Shown here: one piece after another, positions 33,475-41,644 of the stretch
Layout: every line of letters begins with the position of its first letter
Position numbering within the stretch: the stretch's first letter is position 1
Assembly: GCA_963546395.1 (NCBI GenBank)
Contig: CAUUMS010000001.1
Span: 62,001 to 126,000, forward strand
Length of the DNA stretch: 64,000 nt
DNA from: Bacteroides_D sp963546395
GTDB lineage: Bacteria; Bacteroidota; Bacteroidia; Bacteroidales; CAJPTX01
Direction of reading: 5' to 3'
The notes under the pieces: model-generated
What the model saw: only the letters and a program-made list of their open reading frames with translations
The model's database searches: none
Told to the model about the DNA's origin: nothing
Position numbers and translations under genes: made by a program

Positions 33475-34716
33475 ATGGTAAAGATAAAACCCTTCCGTGG
33501 GATACGCCCCCCACGAGAGTTTGCAAAGGAGGTAGCCTCACGCCCATACGATGTGCTCAACTCTGTTGAGGCGAAGGCCGAGGCCGGCGAGAAGTCGCTG
33601 CTGCACATCATCAAGCCTGAGATCGATTTCGATCCCATTGCCGACGAGCACTCGCAGGAAGCCTACCAGAAGGCCATAGAGAACTTCAAGGCCTGGAAGG
33701 CTAAGGGGTGGCTCAAGCAAGACGGTGCCGAGCACTACTACGTGTACGCCCAAACCATGGACGGCCGCACGCAGTACGGGCTGGTGGCCTGCTGCCACTT
33801 TGAGGACTACGTGAGTGGTAAGATCAAGAAGCACGAGCTGACGCGCACCGAGAAGGAGAAGGATCGCATGATCCACGTGCGCAATCAGAATGCCAACCTA
33901 GAGCCCGTGTTCTTTGCCTACCCCGCCGTCAAGGAGATGGACGAGATCATCCGCAAGGTAGTAGAGAACCAGAAGCCAGAGTACGACTTCGTGGCCGAGG
34001 ACGGTTTCGGGCACACCTTCTGGGTGATTGATGATGCGGCCGTAAACGCCCGTATCACCGAGATATTCGCCCAGATACCAGCCCTGTACGTAGCCGATGG
34101 GCATCACCGCACCGCCGCTGCGGCACTAGTGGGCCAGGAGAAGAAGGAGCAGAACCCGAACCACACGGGCAACGAGGAGTACAACTACTTCCTGGCCGTC
34201 ATCTTCCCGGACAGCCAGCTGCGCATCATCGACTACAACCGCGTGGTGAAAGACCTCAACGGTCTCACGGCGGCCCAGCTGCTCGAGCGACTGGGTGAAA
34301 GCTTCGAGGTGAAGAAGATGGGGCCCGGCGTGTACACGCCAGCCAAGCTGCACAACTTCAGCATGTACCTGGAAGGTGCGTGGTACTCGCTCACGGCCAA
34401 GCCTGGCACCTACAATGACAACGACCCGATTGGGGTGCTGGATGTAACCATCCTGTCAGACCTAGTGCTGGACAAGATACTTGGGATCAAGGATCTCCGC
34501 ACCTCCAACCGTATCGACTTCGTGGGCGGAATCCGTGGGCTAGGTGAGCTGAGTCGCCGCGTGGACAGCGGGGAGATGGCCGTGGCCTTCGCCCTATACC
34601 CCGTCTCGATGCAGCAGCTGATCAACATTGCCGACACGGGTAACATCATGCCACCTAAGACCACGTGGTTTGAGCCCAAACTGCGGAGTGGTCTAGTCAT
34701 CCACAGCCTAGAGTAG
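33475..34716 (+). CDS. DUF1015 domain-containing protein
   Basis: A 413-residue cytosolic protein spanning the whole DUF1015 domain: IKPFRGIRPPREFAKEVASRPYDVLNS at the N-terminus, LTRTEKEKDRMIHVRNQNANLEPVFFAYP, the conserved YVADGHHRTAAAALVG, NYFLAVIFPDSQLRIIDYNRVV and RIDFVGGIRGLGELSRRVDSGEMAVAFALYPVSM. In Bacteroidales it regularly follows serC-serA, which suggests a link to serine or phosphoserine metabolism. The family has been linked to small-molecule kinases by distant similarity, but its activity is not settled. It starts 33 bp after serA and is followed by a strong terminator. Confidence 0.88.
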   Translation: MVKIKPFRGIRPPREFAKEVASRPYDVLNSVEAKAEAGEKSLLHIIKPEIDFDPIADEHSQEAYQKAIENFKAWKAKGWLKQDGAEHYYVYAQTMDGRTQYGLVACCHFEDYVSGKIKKHELTRTEKEKDRMIHVRNQNANLEPVFFAYPAVKEMDEIIRKVVENQKPEYDFVAEDGFGHTFWVIDDAAVNARITEIFAQIPALYVADGHHRTAAAALVGQEKKEQNPNHTGNEEYNYFLAVIFPDSQLRIIDYNRVVKDLNGLTAAQLLERLGESFEVKKMGPGVYTPAKLHNFSMYLEGAWYSLTAKPGTYNDNDPIGVLDVTILSDLVLDKILGIKDLRTSNRIDFVGGIRGLGELSRRVDSGEMAVAFALYPVSMQQLINIADTGNIMPPKTTWFEPKLRSGLVIHSLE

Positions 34717-34744
34717 CACCCACAGCACACCAAGGCTCGGCAAA

Positions 34745-34786
34745 ATAGCCGCAGCTAGCATTGCTGCTAGCTGCGGCTATTCTTTT
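34745..34786 (+). terminator. Terminator of the serine operon
   Basis: ATAGCCGCAGCTAGCA and its complement TGCTAGCTGCGGCTAT form a perfect 16-bp stem with a TTGC loop, followed by TCTTTTAT. Confidence 0.9.
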
Positions 34787-34951
34787 ATCCCCACCAGGCA
34801 CTCCGCGCATCACCCAATCGTATACGTACCCCCCATACGCACAAGGATGGAGGTAGTACATGCCCTTCTCCCAGTAGCATCAGCCATGCGCTAAGGCCGT
34901 GGGGATACCCTCTGCGAATTGGCAGGATTGGCCAGGGGCTAATATAGCACA

Positions 34952-34985
34952 GGGGAGGTAGAATGGCTAGGCCCTCTACCTCCCC
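34952..34985 (-). terminator. Terminator of the metal-uptake operon
   Basis: GGGGAGGTAGA and TCTACCTCCCC form a perfect 11-bp stem just after the DUF4625 lipoprotein gene. The sequence after it is only moderately T-rich. Confidence 0.65.
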
Positions 34986-35015
34986 CTCACGCCACGTGGA
35001 TGGGTACCGTGGCGA

Positions 35016-36011
35016 TTACTTAACCTCGAATGTCACCGAGGGCAGGAAGATCGGCTTCTTACCCTTGATGTTCGCCTTCACCATGTAGACGTACTTGCCT
35101 GGAGCCCAACGGAGCGGCTTGTTCTCATCAGCATTCGCCGAGCGATTGTCCTTCTCCTGCCCGATCTTGAAATCCAAGAATGCCCAGCCCATGCCCTGGA
35201 ACTGCGTGCCGAAGGTGTTCTTCTTGTACCCCACCACGGCGAAGCAGTCCTTCATGTTCGTCATAGCCTGTAGCTCAGCCTCCGATTTCCCCACGGCCGA
35301 CGACGGGAGTAGCGCCACAAGCACATCCTCCACCTCATCCCGCATGGAGTGTACACTCCCGCTGCTCGCCAGCACCTGGCCCATATCGAACACCTGATCG
35401 GCCTTAGGCCCCTTGCCCGCATGGAAGTGGGCATCAATGGGGTGCTCCTCTTTCCCAGGCTTTTCACCAGCCCCCGGCTTCTCACCCTCACCAGGCTTTT
35501 CGCCCTCGTGCCCGTGATGGTGGTGCTCACCGCCCGTCTCCACCAGCTCGATGTTGGCAGCCACGTGATTCTCATTGCCCGCCACGTCGAGGCAGTACAC
35601 CACGATGTGGTACTTACCCGGCTTGGCATTCTTCGGAATCATGATCTCGTGGTGGTGGATGCTCGCATTGCGCTGCCCGTTGAGCGGCCAGCTCTTGTCA
35701 AACGTGAATGCCACCTCTTCCCCCTCGTGCCGCAATGACGTGTGGGTATGCCCCTTGCCAAAGTTATTGTGAATATCCACCTTATAGGACTTCAGCCCTT
35801 GGTTATCGGCAAACTCCACGTCGAAATGCACCCCGTGCTTGTCCCCAATGGTAAGCTTGGCGCCATCGGTGGGGGCCTTCAGATTGATAGTAGGCTTCTC
35901 AGAATCCTTATTCTCCTTGCGCATCTCCTTCTTGCATGCCGTAAAGGCCAGCAAGAGCGCGGCAGCCACAGCCACCAGTGCAAACGGTTTCTTCAGCATC
36001 GTATTCAGCAT
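35016..36011 (-). CDS. DUF4625 lipoprotein with His-rich linker
   Basis: A 331-residue lipoprotein. The signal ends in the lipobox AFTAC with Cys26, followed by KKE. An Ig-like DUF4625 domain covers about 40-160 (PTINLKAPTDGAKLTIGDKHGVHFDVEFADNQGLKSYKVDIHNNF...HVAANIELVE). A low-complexity linker EHHHHGHEGEKPG..GEKPG..GEKPGKEEHPIDAHFHAGKG follows, then a second, unassigned domain. There are clusters of His at 80-85 (GKGHTHTSLRH), 120 (SIHHHE) and in the linker, strongly suggesting zinc or another transition metal as ligand. It starts 28 bp after the TonB receptor gene and probably delivers metal to it or stores it. Confidence 0.8.
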   Translation of the reverse strand: MLNTMLKKPFALVAVAAALLLAFTACKKEMRKENKDSEKPTINLKAPTDGAKLTIGDKHGVHFDVEFADNQGLKSYKVDIHNNFGKGHTHTSLRHEGEEVAFTFDKSWPLNGQRNASIHHHEIMIPKNAKPGKYHIVVYCLDVAGNENHVAANIELVETGGEHHHHGHEGEKPGEGEKPGAGEKPGKEEHPIDAHFHAGKGPKADQVFDMGQVLASSGSVHSMRDEVEDVLVALLPSSAVGKSEAELQAMTNMKDCFAVVGYKKNTFGTQFQGMGWAFLDFKIGQEKDNRSANADENKPLRWAPGKYVYMVKANIKGKKPIFLPSVTFEVK

Positions 36012-36039
36012 TGTTAACAGTTAGTGGAATAAAAACAAG

Positions 36040-38454
36040 TCAAATGGCCAACGCGAGCGAGAGGCGGAACGAGCGACCAGGCTCAGGGATCCTCAGCTTG
36101 CGATAGTAGCTCAGGTGATTAAAATACTTGGTGTCGAGCACGTTGTCGCACCCCAGCTGTGCCGTCCAGCCCATGCCAGCCCAGTGCGTGGAGTACTCCA
36201 CCTGTAGGTTGAGGCGGAATGACCCCTCCGTCACATCCTCGTTGCGCGCTATCCGGTGCTGGGCAAAGGCGTACACCGGCTCGGCAAGGAACGTGAGCGT
36301 GCCATGCGCCCCGTGATGCCCTAGCGGCAGGTAGCCCACGCGCCCCATCAGGGTAGGCTGCGGCGTGAACGGGAGTGGATACCCATCCGTGAGGTTATCC
36401 TGCACCACGTAAGAGCCCGAGGCCCCCAGGGTGAACCAGTCATGGAGATGCGCATGGAGCTCCACCTCCCCACCCCACATGGTAGCCTGGGCCTGCTGGA
36501 AACGGTAGAGCTGCCCGGCATGTGGCAGCACCGACCAATCACCCGACGGATTGATGTAGAGGTAGTTGCTGTAGTACGCCCAGAAAGGGCTAACGGAGAC
36601 CGTCAGCGGCAGCGTCTCATAGCGCAGCTCCACGTCGAGCTGATACCCCTTCTCGGAGCCCAGCGACGCATCACCCCGCTCGTGGCGAAACGAGCCATGG
36701 TGCACCCCGTTAGCCGACAGCTCATTCACGCTCGGCAGCCGGAAGCTACGCCCCAGGTGCACCTTCATCAGCAAAGACTTAGCAAGACTCCAGTTCGCCC
36801 CCACGCTCCAGCTGTAGTCGGCCCAACGGCGATTGATACGCGCGCTACGCTGGCTATAATCCCGAGCCACACTAGCATCATAGCCCGCATAATTCCGCAA
36901 ATAGCTGTACAGCAGCGTATCCGCAAAGGGGTCAACCGAGATGCGGGCGAGGTCTGCACGCACCCCGCCCTCCAGCATCAGCCACTCGGCCACCCGATGC
37001 CTCGCCACAACAAATGCGCCCAACGTGCCACGGCGATAGCGTGGCAATAGGAATCCGTACCCGTCGATCCCGTGACGTTGCCCCTGCGCCTCTACGCCCA
37101 TGGTCAGCTGCGAGTCGGTGGCATAGTCCCACTGCGCGCGACTCGAGGCCGAGAGCGTCCACAGGGTGAAACCCAGCTCCAAATCGCGATTCTTTGCCGG
37201 GGGCCCCTGGTTGGGGTAATGGGTGTGGAACTGCGCCAGCTCCTCGCGGCGATTACGCTGGATGCCCACATCCGCCAGCCACACCCAGCCCGCCGATGAG
37301 GCCGACGAGCGATAGTTGAGAAGCACCTTGGTGTGAGCCACTTGCGCCATCGGGAGGTCGATGTTCCTGTCATCACCATCGGGTAGCACCCGCTCATGCG
37401 ACGGAATGCCGTGCGAGCCCGGAAAGAATCCCATTCGCTGCATCACGTGGCTCGCCGTCAGGGCCACCGTGCCCAGGCGCCCCATGTAGCCCCCCGAGAG
37501 CATCACATCGAGCTCATGGCCCGCCGTGTTCTTCAGCTTACGCCGGTAGAGCGGTATCACCCGCGTGTGGTATACAATCGAATCGGTTGGCACCGAGTAA
37601 TCCCCATACTGTTGGGCTGTGAGCTGGGCCGACACAAAGGCATGCTCCCCCCGATAGCTAGCCCCCCCCGAGGCGCCCACAAGCCAGGCGTTGCTACGCG
37701 CCCAAACGCTCGCATTGCCACGCACCCCCTCCAGGGGAAGCGGAATATCGTCGTTGATAACTATGGCTCCCCCCATGGCATCGCCGCCATACTGAAGGCT
37801 CATGGGGCCCTTGTAGATCCCCAGCTTGGCGATGGCGTGCTGGTCGAACTCCAGCCCATGATCGGCCCCCCACTGCTGCCCCTCCTGCTTGATACCCCGG
37901 TCGATCACCGCGATGCGATTGAAGCCCATGTTGCGAATCATCGGCTTGCTCATCCCGTTGCCAATGCTCATCGAATGTAGCCCCGGCACATACTCCAGCG
38001 TCTGCGAGAGTGAGGGGGCCATGCGCGACGTCAGAAGGCTCTTGTCGACCATTCGCAACACCGCCGTGTTGAGGCGCACCTTGCGCGCCGAGACCCCCGC
38101 CGTGACCACCACCGAGCCGATGTTCTGATTCTCCTGATGCAGGCACACATGGAGGTCGCAGCCCGGCATCGAGGCAATCTCCACCCGGTGGGGTGCCATG
38201 CCCAAGCCGCGGAACACCAGGGCAAACGGGAACGGCTCATCCACCCGAAGGCGGAAATACCCGTTGGCATCCGTGGCTGTGCCATGCGACGACCCATCCA
38301 CCACGACGGTAATCCCCGCCAGGGCAGTGCTGTCGACATCGGAGACAGCACGCCCCTCCACATCCACCTGCGCGGCCCCCACGAGGGAAGCCGCAACGAG
38401 TAGCGCGGTGCCGAGCACACGGCGAGAGAGCCAATGCAAATGGGCTTGCCACAT
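36040..38454 (-). CDS. TonB-dependent outer membrane receptor, probably for metal (zinc) uptake
   Basis: An 804-residue receptor. Signal peptide LHWLSRRVLGTALLVAASLVGAAQ, then a carboxypeptidase-like regulatory domain (VDVEGRAVSDVDSTALAGITVVVDG...GYFRLRV). The plug follows (SLSQTLEYVPGLHSMSIGNGMSKPMIRNMGFNRIAVIDRGIKQEGQQWGADHGLEFDQHAIAKLGIYKGPMSLQYGGDAMGGAIVI), then a 22-strand type barrel ending in an aromatic-poor LSLALAI. HQ and HH pairs in extracellular-type loops (NGVHHGSFRHERGD, LGHHGAHG) would suit metal binding. It lies between a Fur/Zur regulator and the His-rich DUF4625 lipoprotein, as in ZnuD-like uptake loci. The start MWQAHLH was chosen to give a sensible signal. The substrate is inferred from context. 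Confidence 0.85.
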   Translation of the reverse strand: MWQAHLHWLSRRVLGTALLVAASLVGAAQVDVEGRAVSDVDSTALAGITVVVDGSSHGTATDANGYFRLRVDEPFPFALVFRGLGMAPHRVEIASMPGCDLHVCLHQENQNIGSVVVTAGVSARKVRLNTAVLRMVDKSLLTSRMAPSLSQTLEYVPGLHSMSIGNGMSKPMIRNMGFNRIAVIDRGIKQEGQQWGADHGLEFDQHAIAKLGIYKGPMSLQYGGDAMGGAIVINDDIPLPLEGVRGNASVWARSNAWLVGASGGASYRGEHAFVSAQLTAQQYGDYSVPTDSIVYHTRVIPLYRRKLKNTAGHELDVMLSGGYMGRLGTVALTASHVMQRMGFFPGSHGIPSHERVLPDGDDRNIDLPMAQVAHTKVLLNYRSSASSAGWVWLADVGIQRNRREELAQFHTHYPNQGPPAKNRDLELGFTLWTLSASSRAQWDYATDSQLTMGVEAQGQRHGIDGYGFLLPRYRRGTLGAFVVARHRVAEWLMLEGGVRADLARISVDPFADTLLYSYLRNYAGYDASVARDYSQRSARINRRWADYSWSVGANWSLAKSLLMKVHLGRSFRLPSVNELSANGVHHGSFRHERGDASLGSEKGYQLDVELRYETLPLTVSVSPFWAYYSNYLYINPSGDWSVLPHAGQLYRFQQAQATMWGGEVELHAHLHDWFTLGASGSYVVQDNLTDGYPLPFTPQPTLMGRVGYLPLGHHGAHGTLTFLAEPVYAFAQHRIARNEDVTEGSFRLNLQVEYSTHWAGMGWTAQLGCDNVLDTKYFNHLSYYRKLRIPEPGRSFRLSLALAI

Positions 38455-38492
38455 ATTCACTCCAGAAAATTCTGCTACTATTCGCGCCCCGC

Positions 38493-38903
38493 TTACGATT
38501 GGCACGCCTGGCAGAGGCCGCGCACAATGACCGCCTCCTCTTCAGCCATGAACCCCTCGGGCACTTGCAGATGCAGCTCCACGCACCCGGCCAGACACCA
38601 CACATTGCCGCAACGCTTGCAGAGGAAGTGGGCATGCGCATGCTGCTCGGCTTGCAGCGAGCACGCCGCGTACTTCACCACACCCTGATCGGCCACGATG
38701 CGATGAATGAGGCCGGCCTCCTCGAGCGATTTCATGGTGCGATAGAACGTCGTCCGGTCGTAATCATTCCCCGTCGCCTCGCGGATCTCGCGCTCCGAGA
38801 GGGCCACCTTGCGCCCTATGAGGCAGTGCAACACATCCATGCGGCACGCCGTAGGGCGCAGGTGAAAACGTTTCCAGATGCTGGTATCCATGGCTCGGCT
38901 CAT
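38493..38903 (-). CDS. Fur family regulator, probably Zur-like
   Basis: A 136-residue Fur-family repressor. Winged helix: TACRMDVLHCLIGRKVALSEREIREATGNDYDRTTFYRTMKSLEEAGLIHRI. Metal and dimer domain: HAHAHFLCKRCGNVWCL with CxxC, and the C-terminal CQAC giving the second CxxC of the structural zinc site. The HAHAHFLC block supplies sensory ligands. Autoregulation is suggested by a perfect 21-nt palindrome in its promoter. The operon with a TonB receptor and a His-rich lipoprotein argues for zinc (Zur) over iron or peroxide, but this cannot be proven from sequence. MDTSIW at 38891 is an alternative start. Confidence 0.88.
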   Translation of the reverse strand: MSRAMDTSIWKRFHLRPTACRMDVLHCLIGRKVALSEREIREATGNDYDRTTFYRTMKSLEEAGLIHRIVADQGVVKYAACSLQAEQHAHAHFLCKRCGNVWCLAGCVELHLQVPEGFMAEEEAVIVRGLCQACQS

Positions 38904-38916
38904 TGCTATCGCGGCG

Positions 38917-38924
38917 CAAATGTA
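38917..38924 (-). promoter_or_regulatory. -7 box of the fur/zur operon
   Basis: Minus strand TACATTTG, fitting TAnnTTTG, 14 nt before the nearest start codon. The operator palindrome lies immediately upstream. Confidence 0.6.
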
Positions 38925-38938
38925 ACAACTTTGCGGCA

Positions 38939-38959
38939 ATTTGCATCATTGATGCAAAT
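38939..38959. promoter_or_regulatory. Fur/Zur-type operator palindrome
   Basis: Perfect 10-1-10 inverted repeat: half-site ATTTGCATCA, a central T, then TGATGCAAAT. Its size and single-base centre match Fur-family boxes, and it covers the -33 region of the regulator's promoter. The rplY promoter is about 90 nt away on the other side. Confidence 0.75.
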
Positions 38960-39049
38960 AATTCCTCCGTTGCAAATAGCATTCGCATTGCGCAAACAGG
39001 CAACGCATCACGGGGTGAGCTACACTGCGAGGGCCACTGAAATAATGCC

Positions 39050-39057
39050 TACCTTCG
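39050..39057 (+). promoter_or_regulatory. Putative -7 box of rplY
   Basis: TACCTTCG, one base from TACCTTTG, about 95 nt before rplY. Confidence 0.45.
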
Positions 39058-39151
39058 CGGGTGAATCCCCACAGTGAGACATGCGGCACGATGGGAGGTC
39101 AAAACAAGTATTGGGGAGACCTTGAGTAGTGCCACGCAATCCCTATTCACA

Positions 39152-39769
39152 ATGGATATTTTAAAGCTTGAGGCGGTCAAGAAGGGCACCTTCGGTACCA
39201 CGATGGCCCGCCGCATGCGGGCTGAAGGCCGCGTGCCAGCCATCATCTACGGGCATGGCGAGAACGTGATGTGCGAGCTGAAAGAGGCCGATCTGAAGGC
39301 GCTCCTCATCACCCCAAAGGTCTACCTCATTGAGCTCTCAGTGGAGGGCAAGGTGGAGCACGTAATCCTGAAGGAGGTGCAGTACCACCCGGTGTCCGAC
39401 CGTCCGCTCCACCTCGACTTCTACCGCTACGCAGACGATGAGCCTATTGTGATGGCGATCCCCGTGGATTTCCAGGGTCACGCGCGCGGTGTGCGGGCTG
39501 GGGGTAAGCTGGTGGCGGGTGTACGCCGGCTCAAGGTGCGCGGTCTGGCCGCGAACCTGCCCGATATCCTGCCGATCGATGTCACCAACCTCCGCATCGG
39601 GGATGCGCTCATGGTGAGCGACATCAGCTTTGAGAACCTCGACGTGGTAGAATCCCGGACGGTGCTCGTGGCCTCGATCAAGTCGCAACGCGGTGCCTCC
39701 AACAATGCGGTGGAGGACGAAGGTGATGAGGGCGATAGCGCCGAAACCGAATCGAGCGCTAGCGAGTAG
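39152..39769 (+). CDS. rplY: 50S ribosomal protein L25 (CTC form)
   Basis: A 205-residue long form of L25, which binds 5S rRNA. The N-terminal L25 domain (LKLEAVKKGTFGTTMARRMRAEGRVPAIIYGHGENVMCELKEADLKALL...VILKEVQYHPVSDRPLHLDFYRY) is followed by the TL5/CTC beta domain (IPVDFQGHARGVRAGGKLVAGVRRLKVRGLAANLPDILPIDVTNLRIGDALMVSDI). An acidic tail EDEGDEGDSAETESSASE ends the protein. The start MDILKLEAV is clear. It is followed by pth and an S4-domain gene, a common translation-related gene string. Confidence 0.96.
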   Translation: MDILKLEAVKKGTFGTTMARRMRAEGRVPAIIYGHGENVMCELKEADLKALLITPKVYLIELSVEGKVEHVILKEVQYHPVSDRPLHLDFYRYADDEPIVMAIPVDFQGHARGVRAGGKLVAGVRRLKVRGLAANLPDILPIDVTNLRIGDALMVSDISFENLDVVESRTVLVASIKSQRGASNNAVEDEGDEGDSAETESSASE

Positions 39770-39803
39770 TCCCACGCGGCCCGCGGGCCCAATGTAATCT
39801 GCC

Positions 39804-40385
39804 GTGAAATACCTCGTCGTAGGCCTTGGCAATCCGGGGCCAGAGTATGAGGGCACAAGGCACAATGCAGGTTTTATGGTGCTGGATGCTCTAGCCAGGG
39901 CATCCAGCACTTTTTTTACGTCCGAGCGTCTGGGGCAGATTGCCCACATCACGCACCGCGGACGAAGCCTGGTGCTGCTGAAGCCCTCCACATTCATGAA
40001 TCTGAGCGGGAAAGCCGTGCAATACTGGCTCCAGAAGGAGCATTTAACCCCCGAGCGGCTGCTCGTGGTGGTGGACGACCTGGCCCTACCCGTGGGCAGC
40101 ATCCGCCTGCGGGCCAAGGGCAGCGACGGCGGGCACAACGGGCTGAAAGACATCCAGGCTCAGCTCCAAACCACCGTGTACCCCCGTCTGCGCATCGGCA
40201 TCGGGCGCGAATTCTCCCGTGGCAAGCAAGTCGACTACGTGCTGGCTCCTTTTGAGCCCGAGGAGCAAGACCTTCTGCAACAGGCCATTGAGGATGCCAC
40301 CCGAGCCGTGGGGCTCTTTGCCACCCAGCCCATCGATCGGGCCATGAACGCCGTGAACACGCCCCGCCCGGGCGAGCCCCAATAG
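39804..40385 (+). CDS. pth: Peptidyl-tRNA hydrolase
   Basis: Recycles peptidyl-tRNA that drops off ribosomes. The 193-residue enzyme has all active-site residues: N10 and H20 in GLGNPGPEYEGTRHNAGF, N66 in KPSTFMNLSG, D91 in VVVDDLALPVG, and the SDGGHNGLKDI loop. The start MKYLVVGLGNPG begins directly with the first strand. It lies 34 bp after rplY and 11 bp before the S4 gene. Confidence 0.97.
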   Translation: MKYLVVGLGNPGPEYEGTRHNAGFMVLDALARASSTFFTSERLGQIAHITHRGRSLVLLKPSTFMNLSGKAVQYWLQKEHLTPERLLVVVDDLALPVGSIRLRAKGSDGGHNGLKDIQAQLQTTVYPRLRIGIGREFSRGKQVDYVLAPFEPEEQDLLQQAIEDATRAVGLFATQPIDRAMNAVNTPRPGEPQ

Positions 40386-40396
40386 GACAGCCAGGC

Positions 40397-40873
40397 ATGC
40401 GTATCGACAAATTTCTGTGGTGCATCCGCGTCTACAAGACGCGCACCGACGCGAGCCAGGCCATCCGTCTAGGGCGCATCGAGGTGAACGGGCAGCCCGT
40501 GAAACCCGCGAGGGAGGTGGCACCTGGCGATGCGGTGAGCATCCGGCGCGCAGCCATCACGCTCACGCTCCGCATCAAGCTGTTGCCCAAGGGTCGGCTC
40601 GGGGCTAAGCTCGTGCCCGAGTACGTGGATGACTGCACCCCACAGAGCGAGCTCGACAAGATGCGGCTACGCCTGATGCAGCCCCCGGCCATGATGAGGG
40701 CCCCCGGCAGCGGCCGTCCCACCAAGAAAGAACGGCGGGACATGGAGGAGGTGCTCAACCCGGAGGAGGCCGATTCGCAAGCCCTACCAGACGATCTGCT
40801 AGGCGACGAAGACACGCTAGCCCTGGAGGACGAAGAGGCCATCAACGAGTGGCTGCACCGAATGCACAACTAA
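40397..40873 (+). CDS. S4-domain RNA-binding protein (HslR-like)
   Basis: A 158-residue protein with an N-terminal S4 RNA-binding domain (MRIDKFLWCIRVYKTRTDASQAIRLGRIEVNGQPVKPAREVAPGDAVSIR). A basic middle (RPTKKERRDMEEV) follows, then a strongly acidic tail (DDLLGDEDTLALEDEEAINEWL). The first part matches HslR/Hsp15, which in E. coli binds stalled 50S subunits carrying peptidyl-tRNA. Co-location with pth, which acts on the same kind of substrate, supports a ribosome-rescue role. The acidic tail is longer than in E. coli. Confidence 0.88.
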   Translation: MRIDKFLWCIRVYKTRTDASQAIRLGRIEVNGQPVKPAREVAPGDAVSIRRAAITLTLRIKLLPKGRLGAKLVPEYVDDCTPQSELDKMRLRLMQPPAMMRAPGSGRPTKKERRDMEEVLNPEEADSQALPDDLLGDEDTLALEDEEAINEWLHRMHN

Positions 40874-40911
40874 ACCGCACCCCCAGAGGGTGTAGATGGG
40901 AAAATAATTGC

Positions 40912-40919
40912 TACCTTTG
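40912..40919 (+). promoter_or_regulatory. -7 box of tRNA-Pro
   Basis: TACCTTTG, about 62 nt before the tRNA. Confidence 0.6.
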
Positions 40920-40981
40920 CGTCGGCTTATAGCAATAACCTCGGGTGCGATGAAGCCTCAGGGCAGCACTCACATCCGTGG

Positions 40982-41056
40982 CGGGGCGTAGCGCAGCCCG
41001 GTTAGCGTGCGTCGTTCGGGACGACGAGGTCGGGAGTTCGAATCTCCCCGCCCCGA
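40982..41056 (+). tRNA. tRNA-Pro (CGG)
   Basis: Cloverleaf with acceptor CGGGGCG against CGCCCCG and anticodon stem CGTCG/CGACG around TTCGGGA, anticodon CGG. The T-arm has GTTCGAA. The 5' CGG and discriminator A are as usual for tRNA-Pro. Confidence 0.95.
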
Positions 41057-41066
41057 CGGGCTTACA

Positions 41067-41114
41067 GGATGGCTGGAGATGCTTAGCATAGCACCTTCGG
41101 CCATCCTTCCTTTT
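41067..41114 (+). terminator. Terminator of tRNA-Pro
   Basis: AGGATGGC (41067-41074) pairs with GCCATCCT (41100-41107) around a loop that contains a smaller TGCT/AGCA hairpin, and is followed by TCCTTTTACC. Confidence 0.7.
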
Positions 41115-41356
41115 ACCCCCATGCCATGGTGCCCGGGGTGCGCCTTGCAGTGGCAGCCACACAACACGCAGCACGCAGGGCGCAACGGGAGGGAGAGCTA
41201 AAATTGCACCCGCCGAAAGGGTCGCATCACCCCACTCGCAGTCCTGATGCCCACCATCAATCCCGCAGGGAATGCGGGTGGCGAGCAACTACCCCTCCCA
41301 TCGATGTTCCTCGATCCACCCGGGAGATAAAAGCGAGTAACGGGCTAGCAACACCG

Positions 41357-41412
41357 CACCAAAACCCTATTTCTCCTACCAAATTGGGACTTGGTACGTC
41401 GTGGGTACCGCG
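41357..41412. repeat. Interspersed stem-loop repeat, copy B
   Basis: Left arm CACCAAAACCCTATTT (41357-41372), loop CTCCTACC, right arm from AAATTGGGACTTGG (41381), tail TACGTCGTGGGTACCGCG. The last 35 nt (41378-41412) match copy C at 29 of 35 positions. CAAAACCCTA (41360-41369) can instead pair perfectly with TAGGGTTTTG at 41417-41426. Confidence 0.65.
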
Positions 41413-41437
41413 GGGCTAGGGTTTTGCATGGGTAAAA

Positions 41438-41480
41438 AAGGATGTCGAGCATGCGCACGGAGCGCATGCTCGACATCCTT
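41438..41480 (-). terminator. Terminator of the CoA-transferase operon
   Basis: A perfect 19-bp inverted repeat (arms 41438-41456 and 41462-41480, loop ACGGA) followed on the minus strand by six T. It is unusually long, about 165 nt past the stop. Confidence 0.85.
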
Positions 41481-41644
41481 TCAGTACGACCACGGAGACT
41501 CTCCCCGCTAGTCTTTCAGCTCATAGCCACATGCCAGGCACCCCATCCCACCGCATGGAGCCCGCTGCAACGGTGGCCCATTGGCACTCACCTCGCTTAG
41601 GATCCCCACCTCGACTCACTGGTCGCGGCGGCTGGCACCCTGGG

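Larger units (their letters stand above)
41057..41644. other. Intergenic region between tRNA-Pro and the CoA-transferase gene
   Basis: Holds the tRNA-Pro terminator, stem-loop repeat copy B (41357-41412) with an extra alternative pairing (41417-41426), and the CoA-transferase terminator (41438-41480). In the stretches 41115-41356 and 41481-41644 I see nothing. Confidence 0.6.
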
